A DNA stretch of 64,000 nt from Acanthosepion esculentum (lineage: Eukaryota; Mollusca; Cephalopoda; Sepiida; Sepiidae). The notes beneath the pieces were generated by a model that was given only the letters and a program-made list of their open reading frames with translations, ran no database searches and had not been told where the DNA came from. How positions within the stretch are numbered: position 1 is the first letter of the stretch; each line of letters begins with the position of its first letter. Positions 10,925 through 20,595 of this stretch are shown piece by piece. The stretch spans positions 24,623,384 through 24,687,383 of the forward strand of contig OZ038509.1 in the NCBI GenBank assembly GCA_964036315.1, written 5' to 3'. The position numbers and the translations under genes are program-made.

Positions 10925-11444
10925 TGAGGTCCGATCAAAAAGTATTGGGATTATTGCAATGTTAACAGAGCTAAAGTACACAAAGTGAAGCCATTTGGTA
11001 CAACTTGACTATGAACTCTGTCGTATATACGCATTAAGTTAAAACATTCTGGATCATTGCTGTTTATAGCAGTGCTTGGAAGCAAAGCAGATAGTGTGGT
11101 CATCTCCACACCACAGAGGACCCATCAGTGTTCCCCAGGTCTGACAACCACCAGATTCCCAAGATCTTGCTCTTTGTGACTTTATCCTATTCAAAAATCA
11201 TATTCGACCTGAAAGGAATAAGATTTCAAGACGTTGAGGAAATCCAAGAGAATGTGACGAGGCACCTGCTTGCTATCCTCAAAATGAAGTTCTAGGATTG
11301 CTTCCATAAATGGAAACGATGCAGGATAAAGTGTGCTTTCAGAAGGGGGGGGACTATTTTGAAGGAGATTAAATGCAGAATTGATATGTGTTGTAGTTTT
11401 CTTTTTTTTTAGCACCATCTCCAATATTTTTTGATCAGACCTCA
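10925..11444 (+). mobile_element. Internally deleted mariner-like transposon
   Basis: Terminal inverted repeats TGAGGTCCGATCAAAAAGTA and (complement of the right end) TGAGGTCTGATCAAAAAATA are flanked by the TA duplication typical of Tc1/mariner. At 520 bp it is far below the roughly 1.3 kb of a full element. The interior keeps the 3' end of a transposase gene (see 11158-11370). Confidence 0.85.
11158..11370 (+). pseudogene. mariner transposase C-terminal relic
   Basis: Across frameshifts and one stop, the translation gives QDLALCDFILF, then KIIFDLKGIRFQDVEEIQEN, then VTRHLLAILKMKF, then DCFHKWKRCRIKC and GDYFEG. This is the mariner order: the PDLAPCDFFLF block with the last catalytic aspartate region, the GRRFxDxEEIQ block, the CFxxWxxRxxKC block and the terminal GDYFEG. 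The 5' two thirds, including the first two catalytic aspartates, are missing. Inactive. Confidence 0.8.
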
Positions 11445-11638
11445 TACACAAACTCTATGAAGTGAGGCTAACCTGATCAAAGTTGAAGCAAAGATTAGGG
11501 GAGATCTAAAAACAAATAAACAGATGCCTTATTCTGATATGCATCAAATATATATATAATATATACACACCACTTTAAAAGTGGACAACATATTACCATG
11601 AAATTGTGGAGTTGAGAACAATTGCAGTTAAGTAATTC

Positions 11639-11639
<1 letters not shown>

Positions 11640-11711
<72 letters not shown>
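11640..11711. repeat. (TG)n(TA)n microsatellite
   Basis: Short TG run then about 30 TA units. Confidence 0.95.
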
Positions 11712-11714
<3 letters not shown>

Positions 11715-11916
11715 TCATACATTCTTTTATACATGGACCTGAGCAGATGAAATGTGTGACATATCAGCAACTAGAATGGGTTAATTTGTGACTGACTGTA
11801 GCAATTTCACTCTTACTAGACAATGATTTTATAATGTAAATAGTATGAAAATCTTATTCAAAAATGGCTTTGTGGATGACCTCCTATTCAAAAAGAAACC
11901 AGTTCGGTACTCCAGT

Positions 11917-12213
11917 CATCCTGGGTGTGACCAACTACATCTGACAGCAAGGCCTCTGATCAGGTTTTTTTAATTGTTGTTGTTGTTCCCAGGTCCATCC
12001 TGATCCAAGGTGGTAGCACCTGTTAGGGTCACAGCTATGGGCAAATACTGAAAACCTAAACTGGGGTCAAAACATGAAAATATAAAAATATGCTAGAAAA
12101 ATTACTAGCAATACATTTTTGGTAGTTGGAGAAACTTTACTAAAGGTGACAAGAAAATAAAATTTGGGCATTAAATGACCCATAAGGTGTTGATATGCTG
12201 TTAAACAAACCAA
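11917..12213 (+). mobile_element. SINE-like repeat, family B
   Basis: CATCCTGGGTGTGACCAACT, GCAAGGCCTCTGATCAGG, GTTCCCAGGTCCATCCTGAT and GGTGGTAGCACCTGTTAGGG lead to ATTACTAGCAATACATTTTT and the tail GCATTAAATGACCCATAAGG, TTGATATGCTGTTAAACAAA. Copies with the same order are at 17143-17435 and 57401-57870. The tail is also used by family C (27485-27780, 36190-36235), as expected when several SINEs share one partner LINE. Confidence 0.75.
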
Positions 12214-12458
12214 AAAATTCTGTACTCCAGAATATGAGTAACTGATGAGACATTGGTTGTTTGAAAATTAGTATCAGATAGGAATACTTGAAAACATATA
12301 ATGGAGTACAAATTATTTGTATTAATGGCTACTTGAAGCTATAGTTGTTTTCAAAGGATTATTAGTTACTCGAAACCATATAATTGTGTACAAATTATTG
12401 GCATCATGAATAGATATTTGAAGCTGTAATTGCTTGGGGTGGGGGAGTACTTTTCTCA

Positions 12459-12505
12459 GCATTAAATAGCTCCAAAAGGGGTTGAAATATGACAAAACCA
12501 ACCTA
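12459..12505 (+). repeat. SINE tail fragment (shared B/C tail)
   Basis: GCATTAAATAGCTCC then AGGGGTTGAAATATGACAAA matches the shared SINE tail. No body is recognisable upstream. Confidence 0.5.
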
Positions 12506-12687
12506 TGTCATTGGCCTTCAGACTAGAGTGTTGGAAATCAGAATATGGTAACTTCAGACAAGAGTTGAACATGCACAGCCCTTACTGCAAGAATTTTCTA
12601 GATGTCATGTAGCAACATTTAAACATTCTTCACCAGTTGTGTATCTGAACATAGAGGAATTTTCTAAAGTAACGGATTTTTTTTATA

Positions 12688-12859
12688 CAGTGTAACCCGG
12701 ATATAAGAGAGTTGTCGGGACCGGAGAATAAGTCTGTTATATCCGGGTTTGGTCTATTATATATACATTAACACAGGCTCTTCTTTGGGACCAGAGAAAA
12801 TCTCTCTTATATCCGGCTTTCTCTTATATCCGGCTTTCTCTTATATCCGGGTTACACTG
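12688..12859. mobile_element. pogo/Tigger-like MITE, copy 1
   Basis: Terminal inverted repeats begin CAGTGTAACCCGGATATAAG and are flanked by TA on both sides. The interior has an inverted piece TATATCCGGGTTTGGTC. It lacks any coding sequence (172 bp). The right end carries three successive TTCTCTTATATCCGGC-type units, so the terminal motif has been tandemly amplified relative to the 34790-34927 copy. Confidence 0.85.
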
Positions 12860-13239
12860 TATACCTATGGATGGAACGTGTGAGCAATGAGTAAGTTTTA
12901 AGGAAAATGGATATGAAAAGGACACTTATACTTAAGATCCAAAAAGAGTTGAAATTTTTGGCAGATATTATGAGGAAAAAAAGGCTTTGGAGAATTTTGC
13001 ACTCACCAGGCATACTATTATGAACTGACTACTGCAATGCAAAATATAAAGAAGAAAAAGGTAAAAAAAAAAAAAGACTTGTCAAACGATATGACCAAGA
13101 TTTTCGCTCCATGGTCGTGGGTTCTATTACAGGGTCAAATACATGGATAAAGAGAAATAACCAAGAGTAACGAATGACAAACACTCGAATATAATTCAAT
13201 TAGATTTAATTTTAATATGCCAACATAGGAAAATATTTC
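12860..13239. other. Unassigned DNA
   Basis: No supported feature; an A-run lies at 13063-13075. Confidence 0.3.
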
Positions 13240-13793
13240 GGTTAATTTGCAGTGTAACATCTACATTCAGTTTGCATTAAAAATTTCCAGAATACTTTCA
13301 CATGTAATTGTACATGCTCCATTCTAGTCTGGCTTGATAAATTTGATAAAATCCACCATTTTGGAGTTATTGACAGTGAAAGTTCGGATTCATTTGTATC
13401 GTGGTCAGCCATGACTGGCATTGTTTGCATACATTCGCTGCAAAATAGCTATCAGTGTAGGTATTATTGTGCAAACTTAGCATGTGTATGTAAATAGTTC
13501 TTGTGCGCAGTAATTGAGACAAATTTAGACATGAAAGATTAGTTCCGCACTTAGCTTTCCGTAGTCTTCTGTGTTTAGCTTTTCACTGCGAATGTATGCA
13601 AACGATGACAGTAATGGCTGCCGCCAACGACATGGATGAATCCGAACTTTCACTGTCAATAACTCCAAAATGGTAGATTTTATCAAAGTTATCGAGCCAG
13701 ATTCGAATGAAACATGTACAATTACACATAAATGTAAGTATTCTGGAAATTTTTAATGCGAACTGAGCATGGGTGCTAAACTGTAAATTAACC
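13240..13793. mobile_element. Long-inverted-repeat (foldback) element
   Basis: 13240-13449 and 13582-13793 are inverted copies of about 210 bp, roughly 80% identical by eye, around a ~130-bp spacer. Shared words include AATTTCCAGAATACTT with its complement, CACTGTCAATAACTCC with its complement, and CGAATGTATGCAAAC with its complement. Outer ends read GGTTAATTTGCAG and its complement CTGTAAATTAACC. No target-site duplication is certain. The open frames on the minus strand in both arms are mirror images of each other. It could be a MITE with long termini (MULE- or foldback-type) or a local inverted duplication. Confidence 0.7.
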
Positions 13794-13951
13794 CACATTT
13801 TTACATGGAAAGATATGTGTGATACATTTCTTTATGGAAAGATGTATGTGTTACCTGTGATATGAAAAGTCAAAGTATGTGTTACCTATGTGATATGAAA
13901 AGTCAAAGTAAACGCGTAGCTTTAGTCTCTAACCTGAAATAAAATAATTGT

Positions 13952-14846
13952 CCTTTCCTCTCTTTTGTTTTTTCTTTCTCTCTTTTTTCCTTTCCTCTCT
14001 TTTGTTTTATCTTTCTCTCTTTTTTCCTTTCCTCTCTTTTGTTTTATCTTTCTCTTTTTCCTTTCCTCTCTTTTGTTTTTTCTTTCTCTCTTTTTTCCTT
14101 TCCTCTCTTTTGTTTTATCTTTCTCTCTTTTTCCTTTCCTCTCTTTTGTTTTATCTTTCTCTCATTTTTCCTTTCCTCTCTTTTCTTTTATCTTTCTCTC
14201 ATTTTTCCTTTCCTCTCTTTTCTTTTATCTTTCTCTCATTTTTCCGTTCCTCTCTTTTCTTTTATCTTTCTCTCATTTTTCCTTTCCTCTCTTTTCTTTT
14301 ATCTTTCTCTCATTTTTCCTTTCCTCTCTTTTGTTTTTTCTTTCTCTCTTTTTTCCTTTCCTCTCTTTTGTTTTATCTTTCTCTCTTTTTTTCCTTTCCT
14401 CTCTTTTGTTTTATCTTTCTCTCTTTTTTTCCTTTCCTCTCTTTTGTTTTATCTTTCTCTTTTTTCCTTTCCTCTCTTTTGTTTTATCTTTCTCTCTTTT
14501 TTCCTTTCCTCTCTTTTGTTTTATCTTTCTCTCTTTTTTCCTTTCCTCTCTTTTGTTTTATCTTTCTTTTTTCCTTTCCTCTCTTTTGTTTTATCTTTCT
14601 TTTTTCCTTTCCTCTCTTTTGTTTTATCTTTCTCTCTTTTTTCCTTTCCTCTCTTTTGTTTTATCTTTCTCTCTTTTTTCCTTTCCTCTCTTTTGTTTTA
14701 TCTTTCTCTCTTTTTTCCTTTCCTCTCTTTTGTTTTATCTTTCTCTCTTTTTTCCTTTCCTCTCTTTTGTTTTATCTTTCTCTCTTTTTTCCTTTCCTCT
14801 CTTTTGTTTTATCTTTCTCTCTTTTTTCCTTTCCTCTCTTTTCTTT
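13952..14846. repeat. 37-bp pyrimidine-rich tandem array (~24 units)
   Basis: The unit is CCTTTCCTCTCTTTTGTTTT followed by ATCTTTCTCTCTTTTTT. Because 37 is not a multiple of three and the unit has no stop in any frame, all three forward frames stay open for about 290-320 codons (Phe/Leu/Ser). These are not genes. Variant blocks exist: five units with TTTTCTTTTATC and CTCATTTTT (14160-14330), shortened units around 14565-14605, and one-base length changes in the T run. Confidence 0.95.
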
Positions 14847-14849
14847 ACT

Positions 14850-15074
14850 TTCAGTTCATGCAGCAATATCTTTTGATCTGTTGTTCATTTTTCTCTCTTA
14901 TCAGTTTTGACCCCAGGTGATGGTCATTTCCATTTCCCACATATTCATCAATGTAGAATTCAACATTCGGTTAGGAAAGATTTGGCGCTGTGTCAGTCAT
15001 AACTTTTCTCCAATTGAATAATTGGTTGGATCATACGTGCCTGTCTTAGGTGATTATCACACTTAGTACTTCAC
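14850..15074. other. Unassigned DNA
   Basis: Nothing recognised between the pyrimidine array and the candidate exon. Confidence 0.3.
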
Positions 15075-15275
15075 CAATGCAGTGATTTCCTTTGGTTGAT
15101 GTTAACAATTGAAAAGGGTGTTGCTCGCTTAGGCCCCACTGTTTAACTGAGTCTTCGGATATTTTCCTGCTCAATTTTTCGTACTTGATCACGTGATTCT
15201 GCATGTGTGTGTGAAAAGCTATTTTTAGCTCTTGCTCGAATCTGTTTCTAAGGTCATCAGTCTGACCCAATTGTT
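15075..15275 (-). CDS. Candidate exon or coding relic, product unknown
   Basis: On the minus strand a 90-codon frame runs from 15318 to 15046. Its central part has protein-like composition: EQLGQTDDLRNRFEQELKIA, FHTHMQNHVIKYEKLSRKIS, EDSVKQWGLSEQHPFQLLTS, TKGNHCIG. An acceptor-like TGCTGCCAACTTCAG precedes it and a donor-like TG|GTGAAGT follows. The predicted peptide would be partly helical and charged. No family is recognised. It may be a host exon, an unrecognised retroelement piece or chance. Confidence 0.25.
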
Positions 15276-15679
15276 CTGAAGTTGGCAGCAAAAGGTTGAA
15301 AGATAGTGAATGTAACATATTATAGAGAGGTGTTGCACTAAGTGTAAAGTGTATGCGTTGTTAGAGGTTTGCATGCATAAAGATATAACAATACTGAATG
15401 TTAGGACAGAAGGAAACAGTGAATAACCTTTCTAATGAGCTTGTATAAACGGATGGCAGAACAAGGACCGAGATGTGGAAGTTGTGGATAGCCATCACCG
15501 TATGTGTCCTGAAGGGAGATGACATATTAAAGGAGATACAAGGTTCCAATTGACAATTAATCGTTTGTAGGATAAGTATAAAACACTGAAGCAGAAATTG
15601 TTATGATTTAGAATTTTTGTAGGTAAAATATACATTTAGTCTTCATAAATTTTGCCTTAAAATACTCACCTGGTAAACC

Positions 15680-15795
15680 TTTCGTGAAAGGAAGAAGCTA
15701 TTTTGCCAGTCCCAGTAAAATAGACAAACATATTTTTAGGCTTATTTTACTGGTCTCTGTAAAATAGATTCCCAGGCTATTTTGCCAGTAGATAT
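15680..15795. repeat. Diverged AGTAAAATAGA repeats related to the 16.4-kb minisatellite
   Basis: CTATTTTGCCAGTCCCAGTA, AGTAAAATAGAC, TTATTTTACTGGTC, TGTAAAATAGAT and GCTATTTTGCCAGTAGAT occur within 115 bp in both orientations. They match the core words of the 38-bp minisatellite 600 bp downstream (CCAGCAAAATAGAC and TATTATTTTACCTGG), so this may be its ancestral sequence. Confidence 0.5.
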
Positions 15796-16135
15796 TTTTA
15801 TTATCTTCACTGGATCTCCGGTTTAGCTGGTATGGGCAGTGAGCCATGAATGTAAATTGCTTTGGTCACTGGCCTTGGGATTTACCAACATGTCTTCTAG
15901 CACCGTTCACACAGGACTACCACAGCTTGTATTACTTGATGTCAGGATTGAACTGGTAATTCAGCCTTCTCTTCTAAGTTGTCGCAATTGTTCTGCTGTT
16001 TTTTTTCCACAGCTACACAGTCAGTGAATTGGTAACTTTTCAGTCTTTCTTCTAGTTCAGCAAATGAACTGAAAGTATCTCCAATGCTGAAGTTCCATAC
16101 CTATACTGAATAAATATTGTTCATTGTTTTATGAA

Positions 16136-16383
16136 TGAATATTTCTGAGTCTGTCTATATTTCTGAGATGAGGTATTATGTACACTATTTACATTAGTCG
16201 TACTATTGTCCTCATCTTTGTCGCCATATTTGTCACAACGTTTCGGCCGTTGTACGCTCCGGCCTTCTTCAGTTGGTTGGAATTTCGAAGAAGGCCGGAG
16301 CGTACAATGGCCAAAACGTTGTGACAAATATGGTGACAAAGATGAGGACAATAGTCCGACTAATGTAAAAACTGAATATTTCT
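16136..16383. mobile_element. Head-to-head inverted SINE A pair with 11-bp target duplications
   Basis: TGAATATTTCT repeats at 16136-16146 and 16373-16383. Inside, 16188-16270 and 16287-16369 are inverted 83-bp arms with about five mismatches around a 16-bp spacer. The left half is antisense with the complete SINE tail (AGTCTGTCTATATTTCTG); the right half is sense, starting at GAAGAAGGCCGG and stopping at GTAAAAAC. It has the same architecture as 9197-9476 but a different inner junction. Confidence 0.88.
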
Positions 16384-16408
16384 TAGTTCTAAAACACTAT
16401 TTATATCT

Positions 16409-17035
16409 ACCAGCAAAATAGACTTAGTGTCTATTATTTTACCTGGACCAGCAAAATAGACTTAGTGTCTATTATTTTACCTGGACCAGCAAAATAGACT
16501 TAGTGTCTATTATTTTACCTGGACCAGCAAAATAGACTTAGTGTCTATTATTTTACCTGGACCAGCAAAATAGACTTAGTGTCTATTATTTTACCTGAAC
16601 CAGCAAAATAGACTTAGTGTCTATTATTTTACCTGGACCAGCAAAATAGACTTAGTGTCTATTATTTTACCTGGACCAGCAAAATAGACTTAGTGTCTAT
16701 TATTTTACCTGGACCAGCAAAATAGACTTAGTGTCTATTATTTTACCTGGACCAGCAAAATAGACTTAGTGTCTATTATTTTACCTGGACCAGCAAAATA
16801 GACTTAGTGTCTATTATTTTACCTGGACCAGCAAAATAGACTTAGTGTCTATTATTTTACCTGGACCAGCAAAATAGACTTAGTGTCTATTATTTTACCT
16901 GGACCAGCAAAATAGACTTAGTGTCTATTATTTTACCTGGACCAGCAAAATAGACTTAGTGTCTATTATTTTACCTGGACCAGCAAAATAGACTTAGTGT
17001 CTATTATTTTACCTGGACCAGCAAAATAGACTATT
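16409..17035. repeat. 38-bp minisatellite, 16.5 nearly identical units
   Basis: The unit is ACCAGCAAAATAGACTTAGT followed by GTCTATTATTTTACCTGG. Sixteen full periods are exact to the base in length. The only substitution I see is CTGAACC for CTGGACC near 16597. Each unit contains an inverted repeat AATAGAC-TTAGT-GTCTATT, so the array can form a row of hairpins. It starts 26 bp after the inverted SINE. Confidence 0.97.
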
Positions 17036-17142
17036 TGTTTCGAAAAAGGTGATGGTTATAATGAAATTCATATAGTTTTTAATTTTTATCTATTTTTACC
17101 TTTCTTCATTGGGTAGTTTTTCAGCACCCCGATGGAAACGCT

Positions 17143-17435
17143 CATCCTGGGTAAGACGTTAAACTACGTCCAGCAGCAAGGCCTCTGATCAGGAGGTTTT
17201 GAGGAGCGTGGAACCATCTCTTAATTGCTGGTGTTCCCAGGTCCACCCTGACCCTGGCTGGTAGCACCTGTTAGGGTCCCAGCTGTGGAAAAATAGTTAA
17301 CTATTACCAGCAATACAATTTTGAAGGAAAAATATTACCAGAAACATTTTTGACAAAACATATTACCAGCAATAAAAAATGTTGTCGGCATTAAATAACC
17401 CATTGGGGTTGATATGCTGTAAAACAAAATAAACC
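17143..17435 (+). mobile_element. SINE-like repeat, family B
   Basis: CATCCTGGGTAAGACGTTAA, GCAAGGCCTCTGATCAGGAG, GGTGTTCCCAGGTCCACCCT, GGTAGCACCTGTTAGGGTCC, internal TATTACCAG repeats, and the tail GCATTAAATAACCCATTGGG. Same order as 11917-12213. Confidence 0.8.
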
Positions 17436-17980
17436 AAACCAAACTGATGGAAACAAAGGAAACCTGACAAATCCTTACCAATAACACAAAATTACTATAT
17501 CATATAAACTGTAAAAAAAAAAACAAACAACAAAAAACAACTACAAATACTTGAAGCATTAATCATAAAGTCAACCTAACATCAGGAAAATATTAAGTTT
17601 AGAAACAAATAGAGGATAGTTTTATAAATGGCATAACACAAACTGTCACATAAAGATACAACTAGATCTGATGAAGACGTTGTATCGGATGTGCTAACAC
17701 GCGTATGTTAAAAAAAAATCAACTAGATATATTAAAATGACAAAACTGACATAGCACAAAAAACTAAACTCTCTGATAATGGCTTATAAAAAATGAAAGT
17801 ACTTGGACATTGGACAATTTAGATTTAAATATGTACAGAAAACCAGGGAAACAGACTAAAACATAGAAAAATAAATTAAATCCTTTGAAAAAAAACTTTT
17901 ATTGCTCTTTAACCCAACTTGTGTGTCTTCAGGCCATGTGTCTTGTGTTTTGGCTCAACTATATATATATATATATATAT
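17436..17980. other. A-rich unassigned DNA
   Basis: Mostly A-rich sequence with an (AT)n run at 17951-17980. The word AGATCTGATGAAGACGTTG near 17660 resembles tails of other repeats, but no element can be bounded. Confidence 0.3.
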
Positions 17981-18131
17981 GCAGAAATATAGTCTTAAAG
18001 TGTGCTATATTTATGGGGTAAAGTGCTCAATATCAGAGATAGAGCGTGTGTAAATATAAAAGTGGACATGGAAGTCAGCACTTAGAGGCGACAGTCTGTT
18101 TCATGCTAGTGCAATCGTCAGGCGATATATA
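17981..18131. repeat. Repeat family D, single copy
   Basis: GCAGAAATATAGTCTTAAAG, TGCTCAATATCAGAGATAGA, GACATGGAAGTCAGCACTTA and CATGCTAGTGCAATCGTCAG occur in this order. The same sequence forms the palindrome at 25943-26129. (TA)n lies on both sides. Class unknown. Confidence 0.7.
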
Positions 18132-18295
18132 TATATGCTGGTCAATGGTGCGTTATGGGTCAGTCTACTGTATTATTCTAGCAGGTATTAGGTGTGCAGT
18201 AATGATTACATTTCAAATTATTTTAGGAGCTATTGAGTAAAAATAATTTTGGATCCAAGTGCAGTTTAGTGGCTATTTTATATTACTATAAAAAC

Positions 18296-18832
18296 TAATA
18301 TATATTGCTATAAACACTATATTGCTATATATATATATTGCTATAAACACTATATTGCTATATATATATATATATTGCTATAAACACTATATTGCTATAT
18401 ATATATATATTGCTATAAACACTATATTGCTATATATATATATATTGCTATAAACACTATATTGCTATATATATATATATTGCTATAAACACTATATTGC
18501 TATATATATATATATTGCTATAAACACTATATTGCTATATATATATATATATTGCTATAAACACTATATTGCTATATATATATATATTGCTATAAACACT
18601 ATATTGCTATATATATATATTGCTATAAACACTATATTGCTATATATATATATTGCTATATATATATATTGCTATAAACACTATATTGCTATATATATAT
18701 ATATTGCTATAAACACTATATTGCTATATATATATATTGCTATAAACACTATATTGCTATATATATATATTGCTATAAACACTATATTGCTATATATATA
18801 TATTGCTATAAACACTATAATAACCTCAAAAC
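18296..18832. repeat. TA-rich tandem array, period ~33-40 bp
   Basis: About 14-15 copies of TATTGCTATAAACACTATAT plus TGCTA(TA)n. Unit length varies with the TA run. The YIYIAINTIL-type open frame here is a product of the repeat. Confidence 0.95.
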
Positions 18833-19052
18833 TGCAATCAGATCCACAGTATCAAGTGACGGAAACAAAGTAAAACAATTGCTAAAAATCCAGTTACCCT
18901 AAATAAAATAGCAGCATCTGTTAAATTATTTGTAAATTATTATTAAGAGAAATGTTTGTAAAATGGGAATTTGACTAGTAAATATTATTGTCTTATCAAT
19001 ATTATTGTATTTTTTGTCTCTTGAAATTCTTCTTTCACTGGCTTACTATATC

Positions 19053-19054
<2 letters not shown>

Positions 19055-19112
<58 letters not shown>
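19055..19112. repeat. (AC)n microsatellite
   Basis: About 28 AC units ending in a short TA run. Confidence 0.97.
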
Positions 19113-19118
<6 letters not shown>

Positions 19119-19164
19119 GTATTAGCTTAATTTTCAGTATCCAACATTTGGTAAAATAGTTAAT

Positions 19165-19639
19165 TGGCTACTTAATGTACACTATTTACATTATTCGGAC
19201 TATTGTCCTTATTTTTGTCACCGTGTTTATCACACATGGCACAGTGGATAACAGCGTTAGTTAGATCCAGTGACAGGATCCAAAGAGTAAAGTTCAATAC
19301 CTGGTTAAGGCGGTGGAGAACTTTGAGAGGGGAAATTAACGGGAGATAACTGACATCCATTGGACATGGCACGTGAAACTAGAACAGTCTACCCCAGTGA
19401 GCGAAATAAAGGGTTCAATTCGACATTCCAACCGTGGCCGAAACGTTGTAATGAATATGGCAACAAAGATGAGGACAATAGCCCGAATAATGTAAATAGT
19501 GTACACAATACTTCATTTCAGAAATATAGACAGATACTGGAGGGCTGGAATGTTGTGATAAACATGAGGACAATAGTCCGAATAATGTAAATAGTATACA
19601 TAATACCTCATCTCAGAAATATAGACTGGCTACTTAATG
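19165..19639 (+). mobile_element. Compound SINE A with antisense 5' piece and 13-bp target duplications
   Basis: TGGCTACTTAATG flanks the insertion (19165-19177 and 19627-19639). It starts with an antisense tail piece (TACACTATTTACATTATTCG to about 19235), then the tRNA-like head ATGGCACAGTGGATAACAGC with box-B-like AGTTCAATACCTGGTTAAGG. Next come GGGTTCAATTCGACATTCCA, CGTGGCCGAAACGTTGTAAT, the gatgaggacaatag block and the tail. The tail block is then repeated (19540-19626). The CTGAAGAAGGCC half of the hairpin is deleted. Confidence 0.85.
19234..19310 (+). other. tRNA-like SINE head (Pol III promoter)
   Basis: ATGGCACAGTGGATAACAGC fits a tRNA D-arm/box A, and AGTTCAATACC fits box B about 55 bp later. 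The rest does not fold as a tRNA. It serves as the SINE's internal promoter, by analogy with other tRNA-derived SINEs. Confidence 0.7.
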
Positions 19640-20389
19640 GTTTTGATAGAAAATTGTATGCACTCACTTGGCATTGAATTGTTGTGTGTGATGCTGTTGA
19701 GGTCTGGATTTTTGGTGTTCAAATTAATTTCTGAACTTGTTAGTTCCTGCAATTTAGACATTAATCTAAACATGATATGACTGAAAAAAGATGACGAATG
19801 AATTAAGAGGAACAAAAAAAAGAAAGAGGGTCGTTATTTGAATTGCCTTTTGAATCCTATGACATTTACTTATTATAAATCCTAACAAGTATACAAGTGA
19901 CATTGGTGTCTGGAACTTGTGGAATGCATGATTTGGCAGCTTTATGCTCTACAAAGTTAAGCTAAGTAAATATCCACTTATCTATCCTCCTTCTCTTTAT
20001 AATGATCACTTCCTACCATCCCGCCCACCCCTTTCATTCTTATCACGCACATCCTTCATTATGACCTGTTTTAACAGGAACCATTCACTTGGAGTGGCTC
20101 TTAAGCATTGTTTTGGATGAAGTTAAGTATAAAAAAAAGAAATTCATTTAACATTTTATTTATTCTTGTATTATTATTTAACTTCATTAATATATAGTTT
20201 TTTTGTTTTTTTTCTTTTTGAATTTGAAGTAAATATTGATTTTTGAAATGAATTCAGTATAGTTTGGAGACGAGAAAAATTCTCAGAATTATGCCTTGCT
20301 AACTTTTGTAATTATTAACGGATTTTTAATATCAATTAAATAATGAAATCTTTATAAATTATACATATATAAACACACACACACACACA
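19640..20389. other. Unassigned AT-rich DNA
   Basis: No supported feature except an (AC)n run at about 20372-20390. Confidence 0.3.
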
Positions 20390-20595
20390 CACTACAGTTT
20401 AAAAGCTTGAAGCCACCCCCAGAATTAGAATTGGATGAACTTGAACTTGAGTGTGGAAAAAAAATGAAGAAGGGCTCTAGAGTCATTGAAAAAAGAATGG
20501 AATCAATTATCAAACATACTTTGAGAAACTTTCGCAACAAATACTAAAAATTTGTGCTATAGTAATCAAAGCTAAAGCTGGGGTCACTTTTTTAA
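20390..20595 (-). mobile_element. Tc1-like transposon end with transposase relic
   Basis: The end CACTACAGTTTAAAAGCTTG, then GAAGCCACCCCCAGAATTAG, matches the terminal repeat of the 47430-47827 element. The minus strand continues with GATAATTGATTCCATTC and the transposase C-terminal coding remnant (CACAAATTTTTAGTATTTGT in place of CACAAATTTTTGGCATTCAT on the strand compared with 47640-47670). The other end is not found; truncated. Confidence 0.7.

Noticed and set aside
11191..11451. 86-codon minus-strand frame
   Set aside because: Antisense shadow of the mariner transposase relic on the plus strand.
13948..14920. Three overlapping open frames of 293-320 codons
   Set aside because: They are translations of a 37-bp pyrimidine repeat that lacks stops in any frame. 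Phe/Leu/Ser-only composition, no domain.
16409..17035. CRISPR-like array
   Set aside because: Units are head-to-tail with no variable spacers, and the genome context is animal.
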